Shown piece after piece: positions 16,130 to 24,226 of a DNA stretch of 64,000 bases (positions are counted from its first letter, which is position 1; the number at the start of each line of letters is the position of its first letter). The notes beneath the pieces were generated by a model, which made no database searches, had not been told where the DNA came from, and saw only the letters and a list, made by a program, of their open reading frames with translations. A program made the translations under genes and the position numbers. Source of the stretch: Mucilaginibacter gracilis (GTDB lineage Bacteria > Bacteroidota > Bacteroidia > Sphingobacteriales > Sphingobacteriaceae); contig NZ_RBKU01000001.1 of NCBI RefSeq assembly GCF_003633615.1, forward strand, positions 5,580,001 to 5,644,000, given 5' to 3'.

Positions 16130-17242
16130 ATGAAATTATATAGTTGCATTTTCATTTTAATCGCCATAATTTTTAACGCGCTTCCAAGCAAAGCTCAGCT
16201 TCAATACGCAATTGAAGTTAATATTTCGAACTCTAACGGCGAATTTGTATACCTCGCCGATGCTCAGGGAGGCGCTTCAGACAGATCAAAAATAGTTAAG
16301 GTTGACTCAGCTCAATTGATTAACGGAAAATGCGTCTTCAAAGGTCAATTTAATGATTTAAAGTATTACTCAATCGCTTTCAAATCAAAGGGTAATTATG
16401 CAGGTTTTATTATCGATACTGGAAAAATCAAAATTAGTGCCAACGGGGCCGATTACCTTTACAAGTCCTTAAAAGTTGAGTCGAAACAAAATCAATGGCT
16501 AGCTCTTGCAAAAAGAAAAATGGATTCGATAGAAGTTGTTAGAGAGCGTTTTCAGGATAGTCTTCTTAAATACGAAAATAAGAATGAAATATTAACCCAG
16601 AAATATTCAAAATTGATGGACATACAGGACTCCTGCTCTGCCATGTCACTCCTTTTTTTTATAAAAAATCATCCCGATTCATATTATAATTTCTTAACCC
16701 TAAAGCAACTTTATAAGGCTACACCTCAAGTTTTTGAAATGGCAAAACAAATTTTTCCATTCTTCTCCAACAGGCTAAAGGATTCACAAGAGGGTAAAGA
16801 CTTTCAAACTTTGTTATTCCGGAAGTCATTGGAGAAAACATTCATGCCAAGCATAACTTTATACAATGCACATAAAAAGATAGAAACGATAAATTTTAAA
16901 AGCAGTATTTATTTGATTGACTATTGGGCATCCTGGTGTGGCCCGTGTATTGCAAAATTCCCATATATGCGGTCGTTACTAACAAAATATAATAGTAAAG
17001 GCTTTAAACTACTGTCGATCTCCCTAGATAATAATTACCAAAAGTGGGTTGAAGCGGTAAGAAAGCAGAGGGTTGATTGGCCTAATTATTTAGATTTAAA
17101 TGCCTTTGAATCAAGAGATGCTAAACTTTTTGACATCATCAATATCCCATTTACAATTTTAGTTGACAAAACGGGTAAGATTGTAAAGCTCAATCCCTCC
17201 GACCAGTATTTGGAAAAATACTTGCTAGAAATGCAACCATAA
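16130..17242 (+). CDS. TlpA-family thiol-disulfide reductase with DUF4369-like domain (cassette-like gene 5)
   Basis: A 370-aa secreted or periplasmic thioredoxin-fold protein. It has a signal peptide MKLYSCIFILIAIIFNALPS, an N-terminal beta domain of the DUF4369 type (QYAIEVNISNSNGEFVYLAD, about residues 27-120), a helical linker, and a C-terminal TlpA domain with WASWCGPCIAKFP (CxxC at about 270). The cis-Pro region is NIPFTILVD. The frame is open back to 16046, but ATG 16130 begins a proper signal peptide and is preferred. It is much richer in A/T than the homologue at 31504-32691, suggesting a different origin. It probably reduces disulfides or maturing cytochromes in the periplasm; the partner is unknown. 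Confidence 0.85.
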   Translation: MKLYSCIFILIAIIFNALPSKAQLQYAIEVNISNSNGEFVYLADAQGGASDRSKIVKVDSAQLINGKCVFKGQFNDLKYYSIAFKSKGNYAGFIIDTGKIKISANGADYLYKSLKVESKQNQWLALAKRKMDSIEVVRERFQDSLLKYENKNEILTQKYSKLMDIQDSCSAMSLLFFIKNHPDSYYNFLTLKQLYKATPQVFEMAKQIFPFFSNRLKDSQEGKDFQTLLFRKSLEKTFMPSITLYNAHKKIETINFKSSIYLIDYWASWCGPCIAKFPYMRSLLTKYNSKGFKLLSISLDNNYQKWVEAVRKQRVDWPNYLDLNAFESRDAKLFDIINIPFTILVDKTGKIVKLNPSDQYLEKYLLEMQP

Positions 17243-17290
17243 TCCTTTATATGGTTTGTACTACGGGGCCCAGTCGGTTCCCGCTATTCC

Positions 17291-17392
17291 CATTGCTCCC
17301 GCCATCGTCCCAGCTGGTGGATTTAGGCAGTTTAGCCAAAACGGCCTACTTAGCATATCTGCCACAAGTGAGGGCACTTGCGTGAGCGATGG
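17291..17392 (+). repeat. family A multi-hairpin element, copy 6
   Basis: The 102-bp copy has perfect arm 3 and near-perfect arm 2, while arm 1 (CCATCGTCCCAGCTGG) has lost pairing. The right end is GCGTGAGCGATGG as in copy 5, so copies 5 and 6 form a subtype. It lies 48 bp after the stop of the TlpA gene and 93 bp after the stop of the convergent gene 17486-17869. Confidence 0.8.
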
Positions 17393-17404
17393 AGGCAAAT
17401 GCTT

Positions 17405-17475
17405 GCTTGTGATAAGCAACTCGTTTACATAGTCGTCCGAAGTCATAGACATTCGGACAGCAGACTACGAATAAC
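17405..17475. repeat. family B-related long hairpin, partly decayed
   Basis: The left arm CTCGTTTACATAGTCGTCCG is matched to the right by ATTCGGACAG, but the outer right part has been replaced by CAGACTACGAATAACTT. The intact relative is at 30541-30603, where the full stem is preserved. Confidence 0.6.
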
Positions 17476-17485
17476 TTGGCATATA

Positions 17486-17869
17486 CTATTGCATTCTTAA
17501 AAATTCAAATACGGATTTTGTGCTACTCCATGAATCTATCACTGGAATTTCTCTTTTTATGAGATCTAACCCAAGTTCTGTGAACTCAAATCGCGATATT
17601 GTTTTATAGCCCATTGGTACATTATCAAATGGCAAGCCCCATTGCTGTGTGGCATCGACTAGGGTCGCTTGTATTTCAACTATGGTACCAGATAAATTAT
17701 TTTTTAGATAATTAAATCGTGTACCAAAGGGAATTTCATATTCTGAATACGTACAAAAAAAATTTAAGGCTAAACCCTCATTAAACTTCCTTTTTAATCC
17801 TTTCTTAATAACCTCATAGCTATTTTCTGAAACTATACCCAATACCTGGGATTTATAAATTACCTTCAT
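17486..17869 (-). CDS. hypothetical protein, 127 aa (cassette-like gene 6)
   Basis: Unrecognised. The protein is soluble, beginning MKVIYKSQVLGIVSENSYEV and followed by a basic helix (IKKGLKRKFNEG), a mixed central part (NFFCTYSEYEIPFGTRF) and a C-terminal helix (SSTKSVFEFLRM). It has no signal peptide, membrane segment or catalytic signature. The gene is AT-rich, single and bounded by a family A copy on its 3' side and a family B copy near its start. Its size and lack of relatives are typical of accessory cassette genes. Confidence 0.5.
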   Translation of the reverse strand: MKVIYKSQVLGIVSENSYEVIKKGLKRKFNEGLALNFFCTYSEYEIPFGTRFNYLKNNLSGTIVEIQATLVDATQQWGLPFDNVPMGYKTISRFEFTELGLDLIKREIPVIDSWSSTKSVFEFLRMQ

Positions 17870-17937
17870 ATATTTATTTTAGCTTGATTAACTCCAAAGC
17901 CTTTTGATAAAACGTTTGAGTTTGCTTTTCCCCCGCC

Positions 17938-18000
17938 CGCTATTCGTAGACTCTGTCTACGAATAAATATGCTTTGTAGTCTCCGACTACAGGAAGATTC
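17938..18000 (+). repeat. family B two-hairpin repeat
   Basis: Hairpin 1 ATTCGTAGA-5 nt-TCTACGAAT is perfect, and hairpin 2 TGTAGTC-TCC-GACTACA is perfect. They are joined by AAATATGCT. The copy is nearly identical to 31244-31308. Confidence 0.8.
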
Positions 18001-18003
18001 TTT

Positions 18004-18055
18004 ATAACCACAAGCGAGGACGCTGGCGTGAGCAGCTTTATGCCGTTTAGCCAGC
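18004..18055 (+). repeat. family A-related fragment
   Basis: CCACAAGCGAGGACGCTGGC, GTGAGCAGC and GCCGTTTAGCCAG are pieces of family A in shuffled order. The fragment ends 17 bp from the stop of the minus-strand esterase gene at 18072, again next to a stop codon. Confidence 0.5.
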
Positions 18056-18071
18056 CCTAAATAAAAGCATC

Positions 18072-19037
18072 CTACCTAAACACCTTATCCAAAAACGCCA
18101 CCGTAAAATTTAAAGTAGTTTCAAACCAGGGGTTAAAAAGGCAAAAGGGGTGCGGCGTATCGGGCAGGGCGTGTATTTCGCTGTAAATGTGCAGGCTGTC
18201 CAGTTTGTGTACCACGTCGGTACGGCCGGCGTGCATCCGGTCAACGGCACTGTTAATAAAGGCTATGGGTGGCGTTTTGGCGTCAACATGGTTAAGGGCG
18301 CCGGCCTGGTGCCATAGGTCGGGCCGTTCGGTTTTGTTGTAGCCAAACCAAAGCGTCCCTGCCGATTTACGCTTGCTATCGTCGCCCTCGCCGCTTTCGG
18401 GGTGTATAAAGGCCAGCGTGCCGTCAACATCAACAATAGCCTGCACCTTGTCGCTATATTTGGTATATACCCCGTTACCGGCAAAAAGCGCGCTGCCGCC
18501 CGTGGTGCCCACAAGCGTAGCCAACTGCCCCCCGGCCGAAAAGCCCCAAAGCGCAATTTTATTAGTATCAATATGGTAAGCCTTAGCATTGGCGCGCACC
18601 CAGCGTATGGCCGTTTTTACATCGTTAACAGCGGCAGGGTACAGGGCCTCGGTTGATAGGCGGTACTCAACCGTTATGGCCACATAACCCCTGCCCGCAA
18701 TTTGCTGCGCCATGGGCCAATGTTGCCACCTATCGCCCGATCGCCATCCGCCGCCATGTATCAGCAGCACCGCCGGTATTAGCTTTTTGCCTTTGGTGGG
18801 CGGGTAAAAAACATCAACGTGCAGGCTGCGCCCGCCAAGCCGGCAATAAACCAGGTTGGCTTTACTTTGCACGGTGGCCGGTATGGGCGGCTTTGCAACG
18901 GTAATAAAGGGGTATTTTTTTAGCGCACTTGTATAAGCGCTATAGGTGGTAAACGAGGTATCGCGCGGGCTGGGTTGTTGGCGGGCAAGGGCACTAAAGC
19001 CAAGTGCCAGTAGTACTATAGTAAGGCGTAGCTGCAT
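18072..19037 (-). CDS. secreted alpha/beta hydrolase, acetyl-esterase/lipase type
   Basis: A 321-aa alpha/beta hydrolase with an N-terminal signal peptide (MQLRLTIVLLALGFSALA). LLIHGGGWRSGD (about residues 90-101) is the oxyanion-hole HGGG motif of the hormone-sensitive-lipase/BD-FAE group. LWGFSAGGQLATLVG (about 162-176) bears the nucleophile Ser, and DTPHPFCLF near the end carries the catalytic His. It probably de-esterifies carbohydrate or other esters outside the cytoplasm. High GC and normal codon use contrast with the array to its left. It stands alone and the substrate is unknown. Confidence 0.88.
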   Translation of the reverse strand: MQLRLTIVLLALGFSALARQQPSPRDTSFTTYSAYTSALKKYPFITVAKPPIPATVQSKANLVYCRLGGRSLHVDVFYPPTKGKKLIPAVLLIHGGGWRSGDRWQHWPMAQQIAGRGYVAITVEYRLSTEALYPAAVNDVKTAIRWVRANAKAYHIDTNKIALWGFSAGGQLATLVGTTGGSALFAGNGVYTKYSDKVQAIVDVDGTLAFIHPESGEGDDSKRKSAGTLWFGYNKTERPDLWHQAGALNHVDAKTPPIAFINSAVDRMHAGRTDVVHKLDSLHIYSEIHALPDTPHPFCLFNPWFETTLNFTVAFLDKVFR

Positions 19038-19282
19038 AGGTTTTTGCTAATTGATGCGTTTTGGGGTTAAATAAACAAAGCGGTTTACGGTTTATGCTAC
19101 CTGTTCCATCTTCCATAAAAATAACCACATTGCATCCCATATTCAAATTTATAATTATTAACATTATATTTATACCTATAAACCGGTTTTGATAGCGCAC
19201 ATCAAACAAAAGCCTGCGTTGTGTATAATATATTGTACATTTTTGTTTTACAATACGTAGTTTAGCATAATTACAAAACTGC

Positions 19283-20731
19283 ATGTTAAAAAAAGTATCT
19301 GTTTTATTTTTATTGGTTTGCTTTTTATTGGGTGCAGATGCAGTGCGCGCTTCTATACAGAGCGATTTGCCATTGATTTGCAAAATAAAAGATCAAAACC
19401 AGCGCGAAAGAAAACTGGTGAGCTTTGTAAAATCGGTTTTTGAATACAGGCCTGCCGATAGCCTGGTGATTTTTAAGGGACAGGTGAACCTTATTTTCGA
19501 CCAGTATAATATTGATAAAGTGGCCCTAAACTACTTTATTGATTGTATTACCCAGCAACGCCTGCAACACCTTGATAAGGCCGATAATTTTATTGGTAAA
19601 GCCATTGAGGTAGCCGCAAAAAACAGCGATCATTATTTGCTGTATTCCTTTTTTACCCACATGGCTTTTATGCACACCTATAAGGGCAATACTATTGAGG
19701 CCGTAACAAGTTTCAGGCTAGCCAAAAAAGAGGCCACTATACTTAACGACGATTATTTGCAGGTGCTGATAGCCATCAACATATCCGATATTTATTACCA
19801 CAATAATTTTTACGGCCAATCATTATCTTACCTTAACCTGGCCGCCTCCATCCTGCAAAAGCAACACATAAACGAGCAGCGCCTGATTAACCTTGTTAAC
19901 TATAACAAGGCCGAAAACTTTTTCAGGATGCGTGAGCTCGATTCGTTAACGCGATATGCCGATATACTAAACCATACCCTCACCGGCACCTATAAGCTGT
20001 ATATTTTTAAAAACCGTATTAATTATTGCTTAACCTTTTTGCAGCGCAATTACAGCACCGCTATTAAGCAAATTATTGCGCTTAAAACCGACAAGCTCTA
20101 CAAATTTGACCTTACCGATCAGCAAAACCTGGCCGACGCTTATTTTAATGCCAACCTGCCCGATTCGGCAAAGCACACCATTGATAACCTGCTGGCCCTG
20201 CCCGAGCTTTATAACCATCCCGAAGTAAAGTTTCACTTATACGAGGTTTTAGGCGCTATTGCACAAAACGAGCATAATGGCAACCTGGCCGCAACCAACT
20301 ATAAAGAGGCCTTATTACAGGTTGAAGACCAGGTGAACAGGCTAACACAGGTGGGTAACATACAATCGCAAATGAAAATTGACGAGGTGCAGGGTGCCTA
20401 CATTCAAAAAGAAGAAGCCTATAAGCACCAGCGCATGTGGCTCATATTTATCATCATTGCAGCGGTATTATCTATTGGTATTGTGGCCGTATTTTATCGC
20501 CAAAAGCGTTACTACGAAAAACTTTTATTTACCACTAAAAAAGAAGAACTGGCCTTTATTAACTCGCACGAGGTTAGGCGGCACCTATCAAACATTATTG
20601 GCATTATAACGGTGATAAAACATAGCGACGATAAGTTTAAAGATTACCAGCAAGCCGAAGAACACCTTTTTACCTCTACACAGGGCCTCGACGATTCCAT
20701 TAAAAACATATCCGACAAGCTGGATAATTAA
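19283..20731 (+). CDS. TPR sensor with membrane helix and a C-terminal H-box but no ATPase domain
   Basis: A 482-aa protein with a signal peptide (LFLLVCFLLGADAVRA), a periplasmic helical TPR-like region of about 340 residues, and one membrane helix (WLIFIIIAAVLSIGIVAVFY, about residues 386-405). A cytoplasmic end contains FINSHEVRRHLSNIIGIITV, which resembles the HisKA phospho-acceptor helix (SHExRxxLSNIxG). The protein stops about 65 residues later with no HATPase_c domain, and no such frame follows before the next gene. TPR sensor kinases of Bacteroidota normally continue into HATPase_c. It may be phosphorylated in trans, act as a decoy dimeriser, or be a decayed kinase. Confidence 0.75.
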   Translation: MLKKVSVLFLLVCFLLGADAVRASIQSDLPLICKIKDQNQRERKLVSFVKSVFEYRPADSLVIFKGQVNLIFDQYNIDKVALNYFIDCITQQRLQHLDKADNFIGKAIEVAAKNSDHYLLYSFFTHMAFMHTYKGNTIEAVTSFRLAKKEATILNDDYLQVLIAINISDIYYHNNFYGQSLSYLNLAASILQKQHINEQRLINLVNYNKAENFFRMRELDSLTRYADILNHTLTGTYKLYIFKNRINYCLTFLQRNYSTAIKQIIALKTDKLYKFDLTDQQNLADAYFNANLPDSAKHTIDNLLALPELYNHPEVKFHLYEVLGAIAQNEHNGNLAATNYKEALLQVEDQVNRLTQVGNIQSQMKIDEVQGAYIQKEEAYKHQRMWLIFIIIAAVLSIGIVAVFYRQKRYYEKLLFTTKKEELAFINSHEVRRHLSNIIGIITVIKHSDDKFKDYQQAEEHLFTSTQGLDDSIKNISDKLDN

Positions 20732-20894
20732 CCACGCAACGTTAAGCACCCCCTCCTCTCCTGCTGCCAGGTAAATCACTTTTAAAATCGCTAATAACAG
20801 GATAGTGCTACAGGTTAACTAAATACGACTTCTTATTTCCCATAGCAACGTCTTGTTTATAGTATACCGCCGCGCAAAACTTGTTTAAAACAAT

Positions 20895-20926
20895 AACAGG
20901 CGGCAAATAACTTGCTGCCGCCTGTT
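20895..20926 (-). terminator. Rho-independent-type terminator after the thioredoxin-like gene
   Basis: A perfect 11-bp stem, AACAGGCGGCA with TGCCGCCTGTT, has a 10-nt loop. It starts 10 bp beyond the minus-strand stop at 20937 and is followed on that strand by a short T-rich run. It closes the ApbE-DUF4266-DUF3570-thioredoxin gene block. Confidence 0.75.
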
Positions 20927-20936
20927 TTATAGTGTA

Positions 20937-21368
20937 TTAATTACCAGTGGTGCTGCTCACATCGGCTATAAAAGCTTCGGGAGTTTTGTTGGGGAAACCG
21001 TCCCAGGTTTTTAAAACTTTGCCGTTGGCGTCAACCAGCAGCGTGTACGGAAATTTGCCGTCGGGGTTATATTTATCGGCAAGGGCCTCGTTAAGTTTAG
21101 TTTGCTCTTTACTAAGCTGGTTCTTTTTTTGGCGCGGAAAATCGGCACGCACCAGTACCAGATGATCGGCGGCATAGGCATCAAACAAAGCCGTTTCCAG
21201 TATTTCTTTACGGAGGCGGATGCATGGCCCGCACCAGTCCGACCCGGAGAAGTTAATGAGTATAAGCTTATGCTTTTCGGCGGCTTCTTTTTTTGCGCTG
21301 TCAAAATCGCCAAGCCAAGGTGTGGCAGTGGCAAACATGGTAAATAGCAGTACGGTTAATAATTTCAT
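20937..21368 (-). CDS. secreted thioredoxin-like protein
   Basis: A 143-aa thioredoxin-fold protein with a signal peptide (MKLLTVLLFTMFATATP). FSGSDWCGPCIRLRKEIL (about residues 40-57) carries the CxxC active site. FPYTLLVDANGKVLKTWDGF holds the cis-Pro region. It resembles the Thioredoxin_7 group of periplasmic reductases. It is the last gene of a minus-strand block (ApbE, DUF4266, DUF3570, this gene), 68 bp after DUF3570, and a terminator follows. The context suggests it delivers or removes electrons, or reduces disulfides, for the same envelope system. Confidence 0.85.
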   Translation of the reverse strand: MKLLTVLLFTMFATATPWLGDFDSAKKEAAEKHKLILINFSGSDWCGPCIRLRKEILETALFDAYAADHLVLVRADFPRQKKNQLSKEQTKLNEALADKYNPDGKFPYTLLVDANGKVLKTWDGFPNKTPEAFIADVSSTTGN

Positions 21369-21436
21369 GGTTATTGTTATTTTTTGTACTTAATACGCTG
21401 CAGCCTGCATTAGGGCAGGCTACAGCGCAATTTATT

Positions 21437-22759
21437 TTACTTAAAGCCTAAACTCATCGAAATTACATTCGATGCCAAACTGGTGCTTTGGCTGTAATGG
21501 CCGTAACGCACTTCCAAATCGTGAAGGCCCTGCAAGCCTAAAACACCTTTTGGTGGTGCTGCCCTAAAGCCCATACCAAAAAAGTTGCTGTTAAATTTAG
21601 CATAGGCGTAGTTACTGGTATAATACTGGTCGGTAGCGCTATGACCCTCGTAAGGGGCAAAATATTTGGCTGCCGATTGGGTGTAATAACGGTAAAAAGG
21701 CGATAACGATAAAAAGGGCGTTATTTTATAAGCCACCTCTAAATTGGCCGTGTTTGATTTTGTTCCCCAATCGTCAAAATAATAACGGTAGTACGAGCGT
21801 ATAATAATGTTATCGCCCATAAAATAATTGAGCCTTACCCCCAGTGGTAATTTAAAACGCGACGATGGCAGGTGTTCAATGGTATCTTTACCGCTCGAAA
21901 AATATACGCGGTGAAAAGGCAAGCTCAAATAACCATCCTGCTTAACAAAATCGGCCAAAAACATTACCTGAAGGCGCGTATTTATCATTTGCGAATACGA
22001 GGTTGATGCCGTATAAGTATTGCGCGGACTGGTGGGTATGCTGGACTCGGAACTGCTTGAACCACCGCCCGATGTTGATGTGCGCCCGCTGGCACTGGTT
22101 ACCACCGTTACCCCGCTTACTACGGTGGTGGTTTTAGGTACAAATTCCGACGGGTAAATAAGCGTTACATTATCCAGATAGGCTTGCAGCTTTAAGCTAA
22201 ACTCGCCGTTTTTATTGCGCGTTTTGCGCGAGAAGTGTATATCGGCACCAAACGAGTTGTAATTATATTCGGTTGATAAATAAGTGCCTATGCCAAACGT
22301 ATTGCCGGTTTTAGCTTTCTCTATAGTCCAGTCTAACGACGGGTAAATACGGCTGCCGCCGGTTTTTGATGCGCCCGATAGGTTTACATACGCCGCCGAA
22401 GCCGAGGTATGGTAATCAATACCCAAGCCTGCCGAAATGGTGTTTTTGTTGTTGTTATTGCCCAGCCAAACCAACTTGAGGTCAATCCCGTTTGATATAT
22501 CGGTTACCTTTTCGGTACCAATACCGCCCGTAACCGCCGAGTGGTTACCATCCTGATTGTAATAGCTTGATACGAGGTTAATTTCGTCGATACGTAAGCG
22601 GTGTATACTATAACCGCTGCTATCTATAGCTTCGGGGGTAAATAAACTGGCCATTGGCCTTTCGCCCACGGTATCTTTGCTGGTGTTGCGTAGCTGCGCG
22701 TAGCCATGCATGCGGCAAACCAATGCAAAACCTATAAAAGAGAGATATACTTTTTTCAT
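21437..22759 (-). CDS. DUF3570 outer-membrane beta-barrel protein
   Basis: A 440-aa protein with signal peptide (LSFIGFALVCRMHGYA) and the features of the DUF3570 family: alternating hydrophobic beta strands, a serine-rich low-complexity loop (about residues 230-245), and a C-terminal strand ending in VISMSLGFK. The family is a predicted outer-membrane barrel of unknown function found next to DUF4266 and ApbE in many bacteria. IHRLRIDEINLVSSYYNQDG near the N-terminus is a recognisable family stretch. It lies 107 bp after DUF4266 in the same direction. A role in the flavin-linked envelope system is inferred from neighbours. Confidence 0.8.
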   Translation of the reverse strand: MKKVYLSFIGFALVCRMHGYAQLRNTSKDTVGERPMASLFTPEAIDSSGYSIHRLRIDEINLVSSYYNQDGNHSAVTGGIGTEKVTDISNGIDLKLVWLGNNNNKNTISAGLGIDYHTSASAAYVNLSGASKTGGSRIYPSLDWTIEKAKTGNTFGIGTYLSTEYNYNSFGADIHFSRKTRNKNGEFSLKLQAYLDNVTLIYPSEFVPKTTTVVSGVTVVTSASGRTSTSGGGSSSSESSIPTSPRNTYTASTSYSQMINTRLQVMFLADFVKQDGYLSLPFHRVYFSSGKDTIEHLPSSRFKLPLGVRLNYFMGDNIIIRSYYRYYFDDWGTKSNTANLEVAYKITPFLSLSPFYRYYTQSAAKYFAPYEGHSATDQYYTSNYAYAKFNSNFFGMGFRAAPPKGVLGLQGLHDLEVRYGHYSQSTSLASNVISMSLGFK

Positions 22760-22866
22760 TAATTGGGGGTGGTTTATAGTTTACGGTTAATTTTTAAGCG
22801 TTAACCGCGTTGCGCCATTACTGTACTGTTTATGCCGGGCTTTAAAAAAGCGCAACATATTTTTAA

Positions 22867-23085
22867 TTAATTACAGCCGCAACCACCGCCGGTTTTACCC
22901 GCATTTGCGCCCGATGCACCCTCGCGATATGATTGAAAGCTGAGTTCGTTTTTTTCTACCTTGCGGTTGCCCAATACCATTTCGGCATCGTTAAGGCGGC
23001 TTTTTTGGTACTCTTTTAAGTGCGAGCATCCGGTTAAGCTTGCCGTAACAAGCAGGCAAGCCGTTAGTTTAAGCAGTAGTTTCAT
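22867..23085 (-). CDS. DUF4266 lipoprotein
   Basis: A 72-aa lipoprotein. The signal peptide ends in a lipobox (LTGC, Cys at residue 20). The mature part has the family motif LKEYQKSRLNDAEM, then SFQSYREGASG and a cysteine end GGGCGCN. DUF4266 proteins are small and membrane-anchored, with a conserved C-terminal glycine/cysteine segment of unknown purpose. Its ATG lies 17 bp inside the end of the ApbE gene, so the two are translationally coupled. The terminal CGC could bind metal or be modified; this is inference. Confidence 0.88.
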   Translation of the reverse strand: MKLLLKLTACLLVTASLTGCSHLKEYQKSRLNDAEMVLGNRKVEKNELSFQSYREGASGANAGKTGGGCGCN

Positions 23086-24031
23086 GTGGTTTAGGGGTTA
23101 TAACGTTTATATTATTTGATGTGTAAAGGCGGTTATCATCGTCAACAATAATGGCTTCAATATCTTTCATCTGGTTTATTAAATTAAGCCCGGCGTGTAT
23201 GCCCATTACGGTTACGGGCGTTGCCATGGCATCGGCAATTTCGGCATTGGTGGTAATTATGGTAACGCTTTTAATGCCGGTAACGGGCAGGCCGGTGCGG
23301 GGGTTAATGGTGTGCGAATACTTTTTGCCGTCAATCATCACAAATTTTTCGTAATTGCCCGATGTTGCCACGGCCAGGCCGGTAACATTCATGTACGAAA
23401 AAACCTGCTGCGCCCGGTCGGGGTCGGCAATGCCCAGTGTCCATTTGCTGCCGTTGGGCTGCACTCCCCAAGCCGTTAAATCGCCCGATGCATTTACCAC
23501 GCCGCTTTTAACGCCAAGCTGCACCATTATGCGTTTAGCCTGTTCGGCGGCGTAGCCCTTGCCAATGCCGCCAAAGCCAATGCGCATCCCGGTTTCGCGC
23601 AAAAAAACGGTGCAGGCATCATCGGCTAAAATTATATTTTGGTAATTAATAAGGCGCACCATTTGGCGCGCGGTTTGGGCATCGGGCAGGCTGGTCATGC
23701 TTTGGTCAAAGTTCCACAGCCGTTTATCAATCGAGCCGTAAGTAATATCAAAGGCACCCTGCGTTACGCGCGATATGGCAATTGAGCGCTTAATTAAATT
23801 AAAAGTTTCGCGGCTAACGGCAACGGGGCCAATACCGGCATTTTGGTTAATGCGGTTGGTTTCGCTGTCGTTACTAAACGTAGTAAGCAGGCGTTCAATG
23901 CGTTGTATTTCGGCAATACCGGCATCAATCATCTGGTTGGCCCAGGTTTGGTTTGTAGCCACTACACTAAGCTCAAAATGGTTGCCCATTAATTTACAGC
24001 TACGTTTAAAAATATGTTGTTCGGCAACCAT
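23069..24031 (-). CDS. apbE: FAD:protein FMN transferase (ApbE family)
   Basis: An ApbE family flavin transferase of about 320 residues, which attaches FMN to Thr/Ser of target proteins. GGIGKGYAAEQAKRIM and VVNASGDLTAWG are the FAD-binding signatures. ATSGNYEKFVMIDGKKYSHT and NPRTGLPV lie in the metal/FAD pocket, and NAEIADAMATPVTVMG follows. ATG 24031 (MVAEQHIFKRSCKLMG) is preferred to 24070. Neither start gives a signal peptide or lipobox, which is unusual because most ApbE proteins act outside the cytoplasm. It is first in the ApbE-DUF4266-DUF3570-thioredoxin block and overlaps DUF4266 by 17 bp. No FMN-binding-domain target protein is visible nearby. Confidence 0.9.
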   Translation of the reverse strand: MVAEQHIFKRSCKLMGNHFELSVVATNQTWANQMIDAGIAEIQRIERLLTTFSNDSETNRINQNAGIGPVAVSRETFNLIKRSIAISRVTQGAFDITYGSIDKRLWNFDQSMTSLPDAQTARQMVRLINYQNIILADDACTVFLRETGMRIGFGGIGKGYAAEQAKRIMVQLGVKSGVVNASGDLTAWGVQPNGSKWTLGIADPDRAQQVFSYMNVTGLAVATSGNYEKFVMIDGKKYSHTINPRTGLPVTGIKSVTIITTNAEIADAMATPVTVMGIHAGLNLINQMKDIEAIIVDDDNRLYTSNNINVITPKPHETTA

Positions 24032-24226
24032 GTTTGATCTTAATTGGGGGAAAGAGTCAATGTGTAACAATGCAAATACATGTTACAACAATAGTAGTAT
24101 TAAATTATGAAAATAAGATGAAGTTGATTTTTATCGCTTTTTAAATAAAGCCTCATAAATTTCACACCAATAAAATTAATATTGTACTAAGTAATTTAAG
24201 GAGTTGCCAATGGCTAATTTTGTATA

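Noticed and set aside
13343..17392. True integron with attC sites
   Set aside because: The elements have no recognisable RYYYAAC/GTTRRRY core sites at conserved positions, similar elements occur beside ordinary chromosomal genes (18004, 31156, 45362), and no integron integrase is in the window. It is kept only as a layout analogy.
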